Part shown: in pieces, positions 8,889 to 18,144 of the stretch
Position numbering within the stretch: the first letter of the stretch is position 1
How the letters are laid out: the number at the start of each line of letters is the position of its first letter
NCBI RefSeq assembly: GCF_000746275.1
Contig: NZ_JQKX01000013.1
Location: forward strand, 124,001 to 188,000
Reading direction: 5' to 3'
Source of the DNA: Thermopetrobacter sp. TC1
Lineage (GTDB): Bacteria > Pseudomonadota > Alphaproteobacteria > Rhizobiales > Aestuariivirgaceae
Length of the DNA stretch: 64,000 bases
Program-made: the position numbers and the translations under genes
The notes under the pieces: model-generated
The model's input: only the letters and a program-made list of their open reading frames with translations
What the model was told of the DNA's origin: nothing
Databases searched by the model: none

Positions 8889-9821
8889 ATGAAGCTGGTA
8901 TCGGGCAACGCCAATCGTCCTCTGGCCGAGGCCATTGCCGCCTATCTTCAGGTGCCGCTGACCAAGTGTCTGGTGCGGCGGTTCGCCGACATGGAGATCT
9001 TCGTGGAGATTCAGGAGAATGTGCGGGGGGAGGATGTCTTCGTCATTCAGCCCACCTCCTTTCCCACCAACGACCACCTGATGGAGCTGCTCATCCTCAT
9101 CGACGCCCTGCGGCGCGCCTCGGCGCGGCGGATCACGGCGGTGATGCCCTATTTCGGCTATGCCCGGCAGGATCGCAAACCCGGGCCGCGCACGCCGATT
9201 TCCGCCAAGCTCGTGGCCAATCTCATTGAGCGCGCAGGTGCCGATCGCGTTCTCACCCTGGATCTGCATGCCGGACAGATCCAGGGCTTTTTCGATATCC
9301 CCACCGACAATCTCTATGCGGCGCCGGTGATGGTGAAGGATATCGAGAAGCATTACGACACGGACAAGATCATGGTGGTTTCGCCGGACGTGGGCGGCGT
9401 GGTGCGTGCCCGCGCCCTGGCCAAACGCATCGGCGCCCCGCTGGCGATCGTGGACAAGCGGCGGGAGCGGCCGGGCGAATCGGAAGTGATGAACATCATC
9501 GGCGAGGTGGAAGGGCAGACATGCATTCTCGTCGATGACATCGTGGATTCGGGCGGCACCCTGTGCAACGCCGCGGAGGCCCTGCTGGAGCGCGGGGCGA
9601 AGGAGGTTTCCGCCTATATCACCCATGGCGTGCTTTCCGGCGGCGCGGTGGCGCGCATTACCGCCTCGCCGCTGAAGGAGCTGGTGATCACCGATTCCAT
9701 CCAGCCCACGGAAGCGGTGCGCGTGGCCCGCAATATCCGCACCATCTCCATCGCCGAGCTGATGGGCGAGGCCGTGGCCCGCACCGCGCGAGAGGAATCG
9801 GTCTCCTCCCTGTTCTATTGA
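8889..9821 (+). CDS. prs: Ribose-phosphate pyrophosphokinase
   Basis: Makes PRPP from ribose 5-phosphate and ATP, feeding purine, pyrimidine, histidine, tryptophan and NAD synthesis in the cytosol. The 310-residue product has the ATP-binding flexible region [20 protein letters not shown], the [13 protein letters not shown] segment, VVSPDVGG, and the PRPP-binding loop [15 protein letters not shown] at 8877, in frame, would add four residues. The ATG giving MKLVSGNA was chosen because that matches the family's usual start and has a GGGGTGG sequence at suitable spacing. It converges with the envZ-like gene, leaving 56 bases between them. Confidence 0.95.
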   Translation: MKLVSGNANRPLAEAIAAYLQVPLTKCLVRRFADMEIFVEIQENVRGEDVFVIQPTSFPTNDHLMELLILIDALRRASARRITAVMPYFGYARQDRKPGPRTPISAKLVANLIERAGADRVLTLDLHAGQIQGFFDIPTDNLYAAPVMVKDIEKHYDTDKIMVVSPDVGGVVRARALAKRIGAPLAIVDKRRERPGESEVMNIIGEVEGQTCILVDDIVDSGGTLCNAAEALLERGAKEVSAYITHGVLSGGAVARITASPLKELVITDSIQPTEAVRVARNIRTISIAELMGEAVARTAREESVSSLFY

Positions 9822-9877
9822 GGGGATGAGAACGGCCGGGGGTTCGGAAGAAAGATCCGCAAGGGCCGTGTTTCTGG

Positions 9878-11329
9878 TCAGAGGGGGATGCGGATGGTGG
9901 CCTTCAAGCCGCCGAGGTCGGATTTGTCCAGTTCGATGTCACCACCGTGACCCTGAACGATGTCGCGCGCGATGGCCAGCCCCAGGCCGGTGCCGGCACG
10001 GTCGAGATTGCGGGCATCGTCAAGCCGCACGAAGGGCTTGAAGACGCGTTCATAATCCTCCGGGGGAATACCGGGGCCATCATCCTCGACGATCACGTAG
10101 AGATACTGTCCGTCCTTGTGCGCCGAAACCCTCACATGGGATTTGGCATGGCGCAGGGCATTGGCCAGCAGATTGAAGACGGCGCGGCGGAAGGCGCCCG
10201 GGCGCACAACAGCCGGCAGGGGCGGCGTGCAATGAATTTCGAGCGTGCGGCCCTCCTGTTCGTGGCGCGCGTCGGCCCGTATGGCTTTCAGTAATGCACA
10301 TACATCGGTTTCTTCCGTGGCCTCGCTTTCAGCACCGCGGACAAAGGCGAGATAGCCTTCCAGCATCTTCTGCATTTCATCCACATCCTCGCGCATGGCG
10401 CGTAGGGTGTCGTCGTCGCATTCCAGCATAGACAGCTCAAGGCGAAAACGGGTGAGGATGGTGCGCAGGTCGTGGGAAACGCCGGCGAGCATGGCCGTGC
10501 GCTGTTCCACATGGCGCTCAATTCGGCGCTTCATGTTGATGAAGGCTTCTGCCGCCGCGCGAATTTCCGCCGCGCCGCGCGGCTCGAAATTTTCCACTTC
10601 ACGGCCCTTGCCGAAAGCCTGTGCCGCCTCGGCCAGCCGCAGGATGGGCTTGATCTGCTTGTGCAGGAATATGACGGCGATGAGCAGCAGAATGAGCGAG
10701 ATGCCGGTCATGAGCAGGATGAAAATGTAGGTGGAGGCGGCATAGGCGCGTTTCTGCGGGGTGAGAAAGCGAAAGATCAGGCCTTCGTCCACCTGAATGC
10801 GAATGTCCACATAACCGCTGCGCCCAACCGTATCGATCCAGAAGGGACGGCGCGGTACGTAGCGGGCCACGTATTTCGACAGGCGATAGTGCAGGATGGA
10901 GAACCAGGGCTTGGGCCGCGGCGGCGGCAGGGAACCTCTTTCAATGCGCAGACCGATGGCGAGGTGGGTGTTTGCCAAATTCTCAAGCTGCTTCAAAGCG
11001 TTTTCGGTCTTGGGGCCGGTGTCATAAAGGGCGACGATGAACCCGATTTCCCGGGCCAGGGACTTGGAGAGAGTCTTGGTGACCTGTTCCCAGTGCCTCT
11101 CAAGGAAAATGCCGGTCATGATCGCCTGCAGGAGAATGACCGGCAGAATGACGATGAGCATGGCGCGCTTGTAAAGCCCTTCCGGCAAATGGCGCTCCAG
11201 GAAACGGTTGAAACGCCACCAGAGAGTGGGGCGTGACGGAGGGCGACGGCCGCCAGAATTTTGGGCCCCAGCCGGGGTGGCTTGAGTGGTGTGCTCTTTT
11301 TGCCTCTCCTGAACCGAAGGCGCGTTCAT
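9878..11329 (-). CDS. EnvZ-type sensor histidine kinase
   Basis: Inner-membrane sensor kinase of 483 residues. A cytoplasmic N-tail is followed by membrane segments at about 55-75 and 200-222 enclosing a periplasmic domain of about 125 residues. Next come a HAMP domain, the H-box GVSHDLRTILTR with the phosphorylated His near residue 286, the N-box NLLANALRHA and the G-boxes DDGPGIP and GTGLGLA. The usual Pro after the H-box Arg-Thr is Ile here, as in other alphaproteobacterial EnvZ-like kinases. Its start overlaps the stop of the response-regulator gene by four bases, so the two are co-translated. The stimulus is unknown; osmotic sensing should not be assumed from the name. Confidence 0.9.
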   Translation of the reverse strand: MNAPSVQERQKEHTTQATPAGAQNSGGRRPPSRPTLWWRFNRFLERHLPEGLYKRAMLIVILPVILLQAIMTGIFLERHWEQVTKTLSKSLAREIGFIVALYDTGPKTENALKQLENLANTHLAIGLRIERGSLPPPRPKPWFSILHYRLSKYVARYVPRRPFWIDTVGRSGYVDIRIQVDEGLIFRFLTPQKRAYAASTYIFILLMTGISLILLLIAVIFLHKQIKPILRLAEAAQAFGKGREVENFEPRGAAEIRAAAEAFINMKRRIERHVEQRTAMLAGVSHDLRTILTRFRLELSMLECDDDTLRAMREDVDEMQKMLEGYLAFVRGAESEATEETDVCALLKAIRADARHEQEGRTLEIHCTPPLPAVVRPGAFRRAVFNLLANALRHAKSHVRVSAHKDGQYLYVIVEDDGPGIPPEDYERVFKPFVRLDDARNLDRAGTGLGLAIARDIVQGHGGDIELDKSDLGGLKATIRIPL

Positions 11330-12042
11330 GGCTCCTCGTCCTCCGCTTCCAGAGGCGTGGCGAGAAGGACATAGCCCTCACCGCGAATCGTGCGCAAATG
11401 CTCGGGATTTGCGGGATCCAGCTCCACCTTGCGGCGCAGGCGCGTGATCTGCACGTCGATGGTGCGGGGATTGTCCGTGCTGCCCGGTGGGAGCAGATCC
11501 TCGCGCGGCACGGGGCGACCGGCGTTTTCCGCCAGTTTTCGCAGGATTTCACGCTCGCGGCTGGTCAGATGCACGAGCATGCCTTCCTTACGCAATTCGC
11601 CGCTGTCGGGATCGAAGATGCAGGCCCCGAAGGCCATGCGGCGGGAGCGGGCGCTTCGCGGCGTTTCCCGCCCCTGGCGGGAGAGGAGACTGCGCAGACG
11701 GATGAGCAGTTCCTCCGGTTCGAAGGGCTTGACCATGTAATCATCACCACCGGCACGCAGGCCTTCCAGCCGCTCTTTCGGCTGATCGAGCGCGGAGAGC
11801 AGAAGCACGGGCGTGGTCAGGCCGTTGCTGCGCAAGTTTCGCAGGAGATCGAGGCCGTTTTCGCCCGGCATCATGATGTCGAGCACGATGACATCGAAGG
11901 CGAGGCGTTTCAGGCGCTGGCGGGCCTCGGCGGCATCGGCGGCATCCGAGACGAGAAAGCCCTTGCGGCGCAGATAGCCGCTCAGCAGCTGGCGGATGCG
12001 GGTGTCGTCATCAACGACGAGAATGTGGGCGGTCTCCTCCAT
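11326..12042 (-). CDS. OmpR-family two-component response regulator
   Basis: DNA-binding response regulator of 238 residues. The receiver domain starts ILVVDDDTRIRQLL, with the phosphorylatable Asp at about residue 55 in FDVIVLDIMMPG and the conserved Lys in YMVKPF. A winged-helix domain follows, ending in TRLRRKVELDPANPEHLRTIRGEGYVL, typical of OmpR/PhoB proteins. A much longer in-frame opening to 12378 overlaps the marR gene and is not used: the ATG at 12042 gives the standard N-terminus. The first 32 bases lie within the end of the MarR gene, and the end overlaps the kinase gene, so marR-regulator-kinase form one operon. Confidence 0.92.
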   Translation of the reverse strand: MEETAHILVVDDDTRIRQLLSGYLRRKGFLVSDAADAAEARQRLKRLAFDVIVLDIMMPGENGLDLLRNLRSNGLTTPVLLLSALDQPKERLEGLRAGGDDYMVKPFEPEELLIRLRSLLSRQGRETPRSARSRRMAFGACIFDPDSGELRKEGMLVHLTSREREILRKLAENAGRPVPREDLLPPGSTDNPRTIDVQITRLRRKVELDPANPEHLRTIRGEGYVLLATPLEAEDEEP

Positions 12043-12697
12043 GGCGGTCAGCGCTCGCATCAATGGCATTGGCGCCGGGGGTGTCCCAGCGACCGGTCTC
12101 GATCCATTTCTGCACTTTCGCGCGGTCCTTGTCATCAACAATGGAGAGAAGAATGCGGGCGAAAGCCCGCGCTGCTTTCCCGCTGTCCGCATGCGGGGCG
12201 GTTGCGCGCCCTTCTGCTTCTGTTTCCTCCTTGCAGATGTCCTGTGCTGCCTGGTCCATGGCCGAGCGGATGCGGGCAATCTGCGGCGCGGCGAGGCGGG
12301 CGTGCAGGGCGCGGCCCCTGTCGGTGAGATAGAGCAGGCGCTGGCGGCGGTCGGTTTCGCCTTCACGCTGATAGACATAGCCGCGCTCGATCAGCTCGCG
12401 CAGAACCCGGCCCAGGCTCTGCTTGGTGATGCGCAGGATGTCCAGAAGTTCTGATACGCGCAGGCCCGGATGCCGGCCGACGAAATGCAGCACGCGGTGA
12501 TGGGCGCGGCCAAAACCGAGCTCGGCGAGGATGGTGTCCGGATCGGAGACGAAATCCCGATAGGCGAAGAAGAGCAGCTCCATGAGCCGCACGATGTCCT
12601 CATCATTGCTCACGGAAGCAACGCTCACGGAAGCAGACGGGAGATTTGCGTCTGCCTTTTGCCGTGCCGAAGGCGCCTGGCTGGATGTTTCGGCCAT
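12011..12697 (-). CDS. MarR-family transcriptional regulator
   Basis: A 228-residue winged-helix regulator. After a low-complexity N-tail (about 30 residues), the MarR core runs from about residue 35 to 170. It has a helix-turn-helix in HPGLRVSELLDILRITKQSLGRVLRELIERGYV and the wing DRRQRLLYLTDRGRAL. The C-terminal 50 residues are an extra tail not usual in MarR proteins. It is the first gene of a three-gene operon with the two-component pair and is divergent from ilvE. A GTCAA-N5-TTGAC palindrome in the shared spacer is a candidate binding site, so autoregulation is plausible. The ligand is unknown. Confidence 0.88.
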   Translation of the reverse strand: MAETSSQAPSARQKADANLPSASVSVASVSNDEDIVRLMELLFFAYRDFVSDPDTILAELGFGRAHHRVLHFVGRHPGLRVSELLDILRITKQSLGRVLRELIERGYVYQREGETDRRQRLLYLTDRGRALHARLAAPQIARIRSAMDQAAQDICKEETEAEGRATAPHADSGKAARAFARILLSIVDDKDRAKVQKWIETGRWDTPGANAIDASADRHGGDRPHSRR

Positions 12698-12726
12698 GGG
12701 GTCCTCCGAGGTGATTGCCGAAATAC

Positions 12727-12741
12727 GTCAACCATATTGAC
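12727..12741. promoter_or_regulatory. Inverted repeat in the marR/ilvE divergent promoter
   Basis: GTCAA-CCATA-TTGAC is a perfect five-base inverted repeat with a five-base spacer, 30 bases upstream of the marR start and about 120 upstream of ilvE. MarR proteins bind short palindromes in their own promoters, so this is a candidate operator. The right arm could equally be part of a -35 element. No binding data are available. Confidence 0.4.
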
Positions 12742-12860
12742 ATATTTTGCGGGCGTTGTAATCTGCCATCGCGCGTTTTCCCCATGGGCGCGAGGATTGT
12801 GGCGGCAGTCGGGCCACGCCTTTTCATCAGTTATTCAGCACGTTCCGTCAGGAGGCGATC

Positions 12861-13736
12861 ATGGCGCACCTTCCCTATGACCAGCTCAACGGCGAGATCT
12901 GGTACGATGGCGAATTCGTGCCCTGGAAGGATGCGCAATTGCATGTGCTCAGCCACGGGCTGCACTATGCCTCCTGCGTGTTCGAGGGCGAGCGGGCCTA
13001 TGGCGGGCGCATCTTCAAGCTGGAGGAGCATACCGACCGGCTGTTCGAATCCGGCCGCATCCTCGACATGGAGATTCCCTTCACGGCGCAGGATATCAAC
13101 GAGGCCTGCAAGGAGGCGCTGAAGCGCAACGGGCTGGAAGATGCCTATGTGCGGCCGGTGGCCTGGCGCGGCTCGGAGATGATGGGGGTTTCCGCCCAGA
13201 ACAACACGATTCACGTGGCCATCGCCGTATGGCAGTGGCCCTCCTATTTTGACCCGGAAAAACGCATGAAAGGCATCCGCCTCGACATTGCGCAGTGGCG
13301 CCGGCCCGATCCGCGTACGGCGCCGAGCCGGGCGAAGGCGGCAGGGCTTTACATGATCTGCACGCTTGCCAAGCACGCGGCGGAATCAAAGGGCTATGAA
13401 GACGCCCTTATGCTGGACTGGCGCGGGCAGGTGGCGGAAGCCACGGGCGCCAACATCTTTTTCGTGACGAAGGAGGGCGAGATCCATACGCCTTATCCCG
13501 ACTGTTTCCTTGATGGCATCACCCGGCGCACGGTCATCGATCTGGCCAGGGAACAGGGCATCCCCGTGATCGAGCGGGCGATCAAGCCGGCGGAGATGGC
13601 CGATTTCGAACAGTGCTTCCTCACGGGCACGGCGGCGGAAGTCACACCGGTTTCCGAGATCGGGCCCTATCGCTTCACCGTTGGCGAGATCACGCGCGCG
13701 CTCATGGAGGCCTATGACAAGACGGTGCGTCCATAA
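12861..13736 (+). CDS. ilvE: Branched-chain amino acid aminotransferase
   Basis: PLP-dependent fold-type IV transaminase that interconverts leucine, isoleucine and valine with their 2-oxo acids, using glutamate/2-oxoglutarate. The 291-residue product has HGLHYASCVFEGERAY, the PLP lysine at about residue 159 in SRAKAAGLYM, the EATGANIFFV segment and FLTGTAAEVTPV. A good ribosome site (CAGGAGG) lies 10 bases before the ATG. It is transcribed away from the marR operon and ends in a clear intrinsic terminator. Its short-chain acidic N-terminus suggests a cytosolic enzyme without a transit signal. Confidence 0.95.
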   Translation: MAHLPYDQLNGEIWYDGEFVPWKDAQLHVLSHGLHYASCVFEGERAYGGRIFKLEEHTDRLFESGRILDMEIPFTAQDINEACKEALKRNGLEDAYVRPVAWRGSEMMGVSAQNNTIHVAIAVWQWPSYFDPEKRMKGIRLDIAQWRRPDPRTAPSRAKAAGLYMICTLAKHAAESKGYEDALMLDWRGQVAEATGANIFFVTKEGEIHTPYPDCFLDGITRRTVIDLAREQGIPVIERAIKPAEMADFEQCFLTGTAAEVTPVSEIGPYRFTVGEITRALMEAYDKTVRP

Positions 13737-13798
13737 AAAGCCGCGCGAATGAAACGCCATTCCCAGATCGGGAATGTAAAAGATCAGCATAACGGCAG

Positions 13799-13830
13799 GG
13801 GCGGCATCGCATTGCCGCCCTTTCTTTTTT
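13799..13830 (+). terminator. Intrinsic terminator after ilvE
   Basis: A perfect 8-bp stem (GGGCGGCA / TGCCGCCC) with a six-base loop is followed directly by TTTCTTTTTT. It ends ilvE transcription and lies just before the convergent fetB stop. A smaller perfect hairpin (CATTCCC-N5-GGGAATG, 13758-13776) precedes it. Confidence 0.88.
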
Positions 13831-13853
13831 CGGGCGTCTGAAAGTGCGAAGGT

Positions 13854-14669
13854 CTAATCCGGCTCCCGGAGGCGGTCCGGGCGCAGGCGGTGGCGGTGAT
13901 CGGTGAGACGGGCGATGGTGGCAAAAACCGCAACCATGGTGCCCAGCCCGACAACACCGGCGATGAGAAACATGATGAGCAGCTGATACTTCACCGCCTC
14001 CACCGGCGGGACGCCGGCGAGAATCTGGCCGGTCATCATGCCCGGAAGGGAGATGACGCCGGAAGCGGCCATGGCGTTCATGATCGGCGTCATGCCGGTG
14101 CGCAGGGCATCGGCGGCGAAGGGGCGAAAGGCGCGCCAACGGGTCATGCCCAAAAGCAGCCGCGCCTCGATGGCCAATCGGTCGCGCACGATGGTGCGCG
14201 TGATGGCGTTGAGCCCCAAGGACACGCCGTTCATGGAATTGCCCAGGATCATGCCGAAAAGCGGCAGGGCGTAGCGCGGGGCATACCAGGGTTCGGGCTG
14301 AAGCAGCAAGGTCATGGCGTATACGAGCGCAATGGCTCCGGTGAACAGCATGGCCAGCGGACCCACGCCATAGCGCCAGAGGCCGGCGAGCGTGCGCTGC
14401 TGGCGGTTGATGACCTCGCGCGCGGCAAAGCCGGACATGACGAGCGCGGCCGCAAGTGTTACCAGCCCGGAAGAGGCCTGAAAGATCATCTTCAGGACAA
14501 AGCCGATGGCGAGAAGCTGCGCCACCATGCGCAGGGCAACCAGCAGCAGGGAGCGAAACAGCCCCAGGCGCAGCACCAGCGTGAGCACGGCAGCCAGGGC
14601 CAGAAAGAGGGCGGAGGCGGCAACATCCCAGTAGCTGAGGGCGATATAGCTGGCCTGTGCCTTCATCAC
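13854..14669 (-). CDS. fetB: FetB-type ABC transporter permease
   Basis: Integral membrane subunit (271 residues, about seven hydrophobic segments) of the UPF0014 family. FetA/FetB of E. coli exports iron and raises resistance to oxidative stress. Family marks are LLVALRMVAQLLAIGFVLKMIF near residue 45, the central LGNSMNGVSLGLNAI motif, the coupling region EARLLLGMTRWRAFRPF, and ISLPGMMTGQILAGVPPVEAVKYQLLIMF. It overlaps the ATPase gene by four bases, so the two subunits are coupled. Function is by homology; the exported metal is not proven here. Confidence 0.85.
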   Translation of the reverse strand: MMKAQASYIALSYWDVAASALFLALAAVLTLVLRLGLFRSLLLVALRMVAQLLAIGFVLKMIFQASSGLVTLAAALVMSGFAAREVINRQQRTLAGLWRYGVGPLAMLFTGAIALVYAMTLLLQPEPWYAPRYALPLFGMILGNSMNGVSLGLNAITRTIVRDRLAIEARLLLGMTRWRAFRPFAADALRTGMTPIMNAMAASGVISLPGMMTGQILAGVPPVEAVKYQLLIMFLIAGVVGLGTMVAVFATIARLTDHRHRLRPDRLREPD

Positions 14670-15307
14670 GCACCCTCCCGGGGGATCTCAACGAGGCTTG
14701 AGGCGTCCGGCGCCGGAGAGAGGCGGCCATTCTCCATGCGCCAGAAGATGTCGCCCAGGCGGGCGGCCTGAGCGGGATCGTGGGTGATGATGAGGAAGGT
14801 GCGCCCGGCGCGGCGTTCGGCGAGGATGACGTCTTCCACGCGTTTTCTCGTCTCGGCGTCCAGGGCGGAGGTGGGCTCATCGAGGATCATCATTTCCGGA
14901 TCACGGATGAGGGCGCGCAGGAAGGCCAGGCGCTGACGCTCTCCGGTGGAGGCGCGCGAAACCGGCCAGGAAAGGGCATCCCTGGGCAGATTTACTGCGT
15001 GCAGTAATTCGTTCAGGCGTGCGGCATCGATGTCCGGCGGGAAATGATCGGCAATGCGATCGGCCCACCAGCCGGTTTCGGCCGGCACATAGGCAATCCA
15101 GCGCCGCCATTGCGGGGCCGGTGTTTTTAAGCGGGCGCGGCCGCGCCAAGAGACCTCGCCCGTATTGGGATCGAGATCGACGATGGCCCGCGCCAGCAGG
15201 GATTTGCCGGAGCCGGACGGCCCGGTAACGATGCCGATGGCGCCGGCGGGCAGCTTGAAGGAAACGGGGCCCAAAGGCGGGCGGGTGAGCGAATCGACTT
15301 TCAGCAT
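14666..15307 (-). CDS. fetA: FetA-type ABC transporter ATP-binding protein
   Basis: Cytosolic ATPase subunit of 213 residues that pairs with the permease encoded immediately downstream. The Walker A motif is GPSGSGKSLLA, the signature is SRASTGERQRLAFLRAL, Walker B is MMILDEPTSALD, and the switch His is in IITHD. The signature differs from the usual LSGGQ but matches FetA-type proteins (STGERQR). An in-frame extension to 15385 was rejected because the ATG at 15307 places the first strand (MLKVDSLTRPPLGPVSF) where the family has it. Confidence 0.87.
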   Translation of the reverse strand: MLKVDSLTRPPLGPVSFKLPAGAIGIVTGPSGSGKSLLARAIVDLDPNTGEVSWRGRARLKTPAPQWRRWIAYVPAETGWWADRIADHFPPDIDAARLNELLHAVNLPRDALSWPVSRASTGERQRLAFLRALIRDPEMMILDEPTSALDAETRKRVEDVILAERRAGRTFLIITHDPAQAARLGDIFWRMENGRLSPAPDASSLVEIPREGA

Positions 15308-15601
15308 AGAAGCACAGTAGCGAGTCCGGTCGGCAATCGCCAAGGCTCGTGAGGGGGGAAAGGCGGACTTGTTGCGGCTTCTCAAGGAGGGCCTGTGTCG
15401 GAAACCGGCCTGGTGGCGCTTGTCTGCGGCGGTGTTTTCGGTCTATATGGGCGCGCACCCGGCTGGCGGGAGGCGTTCACCCCTGGAGGAAGGCCCGCCT
15501 ATGAAGGCCGGGGCGAGGCGACGGGCCGCGCCGGCGTAGAGAACCGCGGGCGCGGTGTTGTCGTTTGTTCATATCATACAGAAACGCAAGGAGTTTCCGA
15601 C

Positions 15602-16228
15602 ATGGCCGAGACCATTCAGATGAAGGCCTATCGTCGCGAAAAGAGCGGCAAGGGGGCCGCGCGTCGCGAGCGGAAGGCCGGGCGGGTTCCGGGCGTCGTT
15701 TACGGCGACCGCAAGGAGCCTATTCTCATTTCCGTGGATTTTCCCGAGCTTTACAAGCATGCGCTGACGGGCCGCTTTGAGTCCACGCTGGTGGAGCTGG
15801 ACGTGGAGGGCGAGAAGATCCTCACACTGCCGCGTGATGTGCAACTGGATCCGGTGAAGGACCTGCCCATTCACGTGGACTTCCTGCGGCTGGGCAAGGG
15901 CGCGCGCATTACCGTGGAAGTGCCTGTGGAATACGTGGGCGAAGAGAATTCGCCCGGCATCCGGCGCGGTGGTGTGCTCAACGTCGTGCGCCACGAGGTG
16001 GAGGTCTGGTGCGACGCGCAGAACATTCCGGAGAAGATCGTCGCCGACATCTCCGACCTGGATATTGGCGATTCCCTGCACATCTCGCAGGTGCAGCTGC
16101 CCGAGGGGGTGACGCCCTACATCACCGACCGTGACTTCACCCTGGCCACCATCGCCGGCACCATCGCCGAAGAGGGCGAGGAAGGCGCCGAAGGCGAGGA
16201 AGGCGAAGAGGGTGCTGAGGGCGAGTGA
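15602..16228 (+). CDS. rplY: 50S ribosomal protein L25 (Ctc form)
   Basis: 5S rRNA-binding ribosomal protein of the long Ctc type (208 residues). It has the N-terminal L25 domain (KSGKGAARRERKAGRVPGVVYG) and a C-terminal beta domain (VPVEYVGEENSPGIRRGGVLNVV). It ends in a highly acidic Glu/Gly-rich tail of about 20 residues, common in alphaproteobacterial L25. The AAGGAG ribosome site ten bases before the ATG decides the start; an upstream in-frame extension to 15395 lacks support. The adjacent pth gene follows 50 bases downstream, the usual rplY-pth-ychF order. Confidence 0.95.
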   Translation: MAETIQMKAYRREKSGKGAARRERKAGRVPGVVYGDRKEPILISVDFPELYKHALTGRFESTLVELDVEGEKILTLPRDVQLDPVKDLPIHVDFLRLGKGARITVEVPVEYVGEENSPGIRRGGVLNVVRHEVEVWCDAQNIPEKIVADISDLDIGDSLHISQVQLPEGVTPYITDRDFTLATIAGTIAEEGEEGAEGEEGEEGAEGE

Positions 16229-16278
16229 TCCTTGCGCCTGCCGGCGCAAGCCCCCGGCCAGGGGCGGAGAGCTGAGCC

Positions 16279-16875
16279 ATGAAGCTGATCGTCGGGCTGG
16301 GCAATCCCGGAGAAAAATACAGACATCACCGACACAACGTCGGCTTCATGGTGCTGGACGAAATCGCCCGCCGTCACGGATTTTCCCCGTGGCGGCGGCG
16401 CTTCTCCGGAGAGGTGGCGGAAGGCATTCTCGATGGCGAGAAGGTCATCCTGCTCAAGCCGCTCACCTACATGAACGAATCCGGACGGGCCGTGGGCGAG
16501 GCTGTGCGCTTCTACAAGATTGCACCGCAGGATGTGATCGTCATTCATGACGAGCTGGACCTGCCGCCCGGGAAGATGCGGGTGAAAAGCGGCGGCGGGC
16601 ATGCGGGGCACAACGGGCTGCGCTCCATCATCGCCCACATCGGCAAGGACTTTCACCGGGTGCGAATGGGCATCGGCCATCCCGGCGACAAGGCGCAGGT
16701 GAGCGCCTATGTCCTGCACGATTTCGCCAAGGCGGAGAAAGCCTGGCTTGAACCGCTCATCGAAGCCGTGGCCGAGCATGCGCCCTTGCTGGCGCGGGGA
16801 GATTTCGCCACCTTCGCCAATCGTGTGCACAGGGACGCGCCGCCGCCGGCAGGCCGTGATGACGCGAAAGACTGA
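16279..16875 (+). CDS. pth: Peptidyl-tRNA hydrolase
   Basis: Releases tRNA from peptidyl-tRNA dropped by stalled ribosomes. The 198-residue product has [23 protein letters not shown] with the catalytic His in [15 protein letters not shown], the catalytic Asp in [11 protein letters not shown], and [13 protein letters not shown]. It lies between rplY and ychF on one strand with short gaps, as in many proteobacteria. Length is normal. Confidence 0.96.
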   Translation: MKLIVGLGNPGEKYRHHRHNVGFMVLDEIARRHGFSPWRRRFSGEVAEGILDGEKVILLKPLTYMNESGRAVGEAVRFYKIAPQDVIVIHDELDLPPGKMRVKSGGGHAGHNGLRSIIAHIGKDFHRVRMGIGHPGDKAQVSAYVLHDFAKAEKAWLEPLIEAVAEHAPLLARGDFATFANRVHRDAPPPAGRDDAKD

Positions 16876-16929
16876 GCCTGCCGCAGGGTTTACGGCACGA
16901 CAGGCGCCGCAAGCACAAGGGATACAACC

Positions 16930-18027
16930 ATGGGATTCAAGTGTGGCATCGTGGGGCTGCCCAACGTGGGAAAATCCACGCTTTTCAATGCATTGACGCG
17001 TACGGCGGCGGCCCAGGCGGCCAACTATCCATTCTGCACCATCGAGCCGAACGTGGGCGAGGTGGCCGTGCCGGATGAGCGGCTTGAGACCCTGGCGCGG
17101 ATTGCCGAATCGAAAAACGTCGTGCCCACCCGCATTAGCTTTGTGGATATCGCCGGGCTGGTGCGCGGCGCCTCCAGGGGGGAAGGGCTGGGCAATCAGT
17201 TTCTCGCCAACATCCGCGAGGTGGATGCGATCGTTCATGTCCTGCGCTGTTTCGAGGATGCGGACATCACGCATGTGGAGGGCGGTGTCGACCCTTTGCG
17301 CGATGCCGAGATCATCGAGACGGAACTGATGCTCGCCGATCTGGAAAGCCTCGAGAAGCGCCTGGTCAAACTGGAGAAGAAGGCGGCGACCGGGGACAAG
17401 GAGGCGAAGGCGCTGGTGGCGCTCATGCGCAAGGCCACCGATCTGCTCGAGGCAGGCAAGCCGGCGCGGCTTGCCGAGATCGCGCCGGAGGAGGAAAAGG
17501 CTTGGAAGGGACTGCAGCTGCTTACGGCCAAGCCGGTTCTCTATGTCTGCAACGTCGATGAGGATTCCGCGGCCACGGGCAATGCCTTCTCCGAAAAGGT
17601 TCAGGCCATGGCCGTGGCACAGGGGGCGGAGACGGTGATCATCTCCGCCGCCATCGAGGAGGAGCTGGCGCAGCTTGAGGATGCGGAACGGGCGGAATAT
17701 CTGGAGAGCATGGGGCTTGAAGAGGCGGGCCTTGAGCGCCTGATCCGCGCGGGCTACCGCCTTTTAGATCTCATTACCTTCTTCACCGCCGGGCCGAAGG
17801 AGGCCCATGCCTGGACAGTGAAGCGCGGGGCGCGGGCGCCGCAGGCGGCGGGCGTCATTCATTCCGACTTTGAGAAGGGTTTCATCCGCGCCGAAGTGAT
17901 CTCGTATGAGGACTACGTGGCGCACGGCGGCGAGGCCGGTGCGCGCGAGGCCGGCAAGATGCGTCTTGAGGGCAAGGACTACGTGGTTCAGGACGGGGAT
18001 GTGATGCATTTCCGTTTCGCCACGTGA
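16930..18027 (+). CDS. ychF: Redox-regulated ATPase YchF
   Basis: OBG-family P-loop protein of 365 residues that prefers ATP over GTP and associates with ribosomes; in E. coli it dampens the oxidative stress response. The G1 motif is GLPNVGKSTLFNAL, the DxxG region is VDIAGLVRGASRGEGLGNQFL, and the G4 position carries CNVDED in place of NKxD, explaining the ATP preference. A coiled-coil hairpin spans about residues 130-200 and a TGS domain closes the protein (LITFFTAGPKEAHAWTV). The call is secure. Confidence 0.96.
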   Translation: MGFKCGIVGLPNVGKSTLFNALTRTAAAQAANYPFCTIEPNVGEVAVPDERLETLARIAESKNVVPTRISFVDIAGLVRGASRGEGLGNQFLANIREVDAIVHVLRCFEDADITHVEGGVDPLRDAEIIETELMLADLESLEKRLVKLEKKAATGDKEAKALVALMRKATDLLEAGKPARLAEIAPEEEKAWKGLQLLTAKPVLYVCNVDEDSAATGNAFSEKVQAMAVAQGAETVIISAAIEEELAQLEDAERAEYLESMGLEEAGLERLIRAGYRLLDLITFFTAGPKEAHAWTVKRGARAPQAAGVIHSDFEKGFIRAEVISYEDYVAHGGEAGAREAGKMRLEGKDYVVQDGDVMHFRFAT

Positions 18028-18144
18028 ACGGGCCCCAGAAAGGCGATCTGACGCTTGACTTCAGGACTTAGTTGCCCAACTCTGCCGCAGGCGGGCGAGA
18101 GGGGCGATTCGGCAGATTTGAGCGCAAATTTCGGGAGGTGTTCC

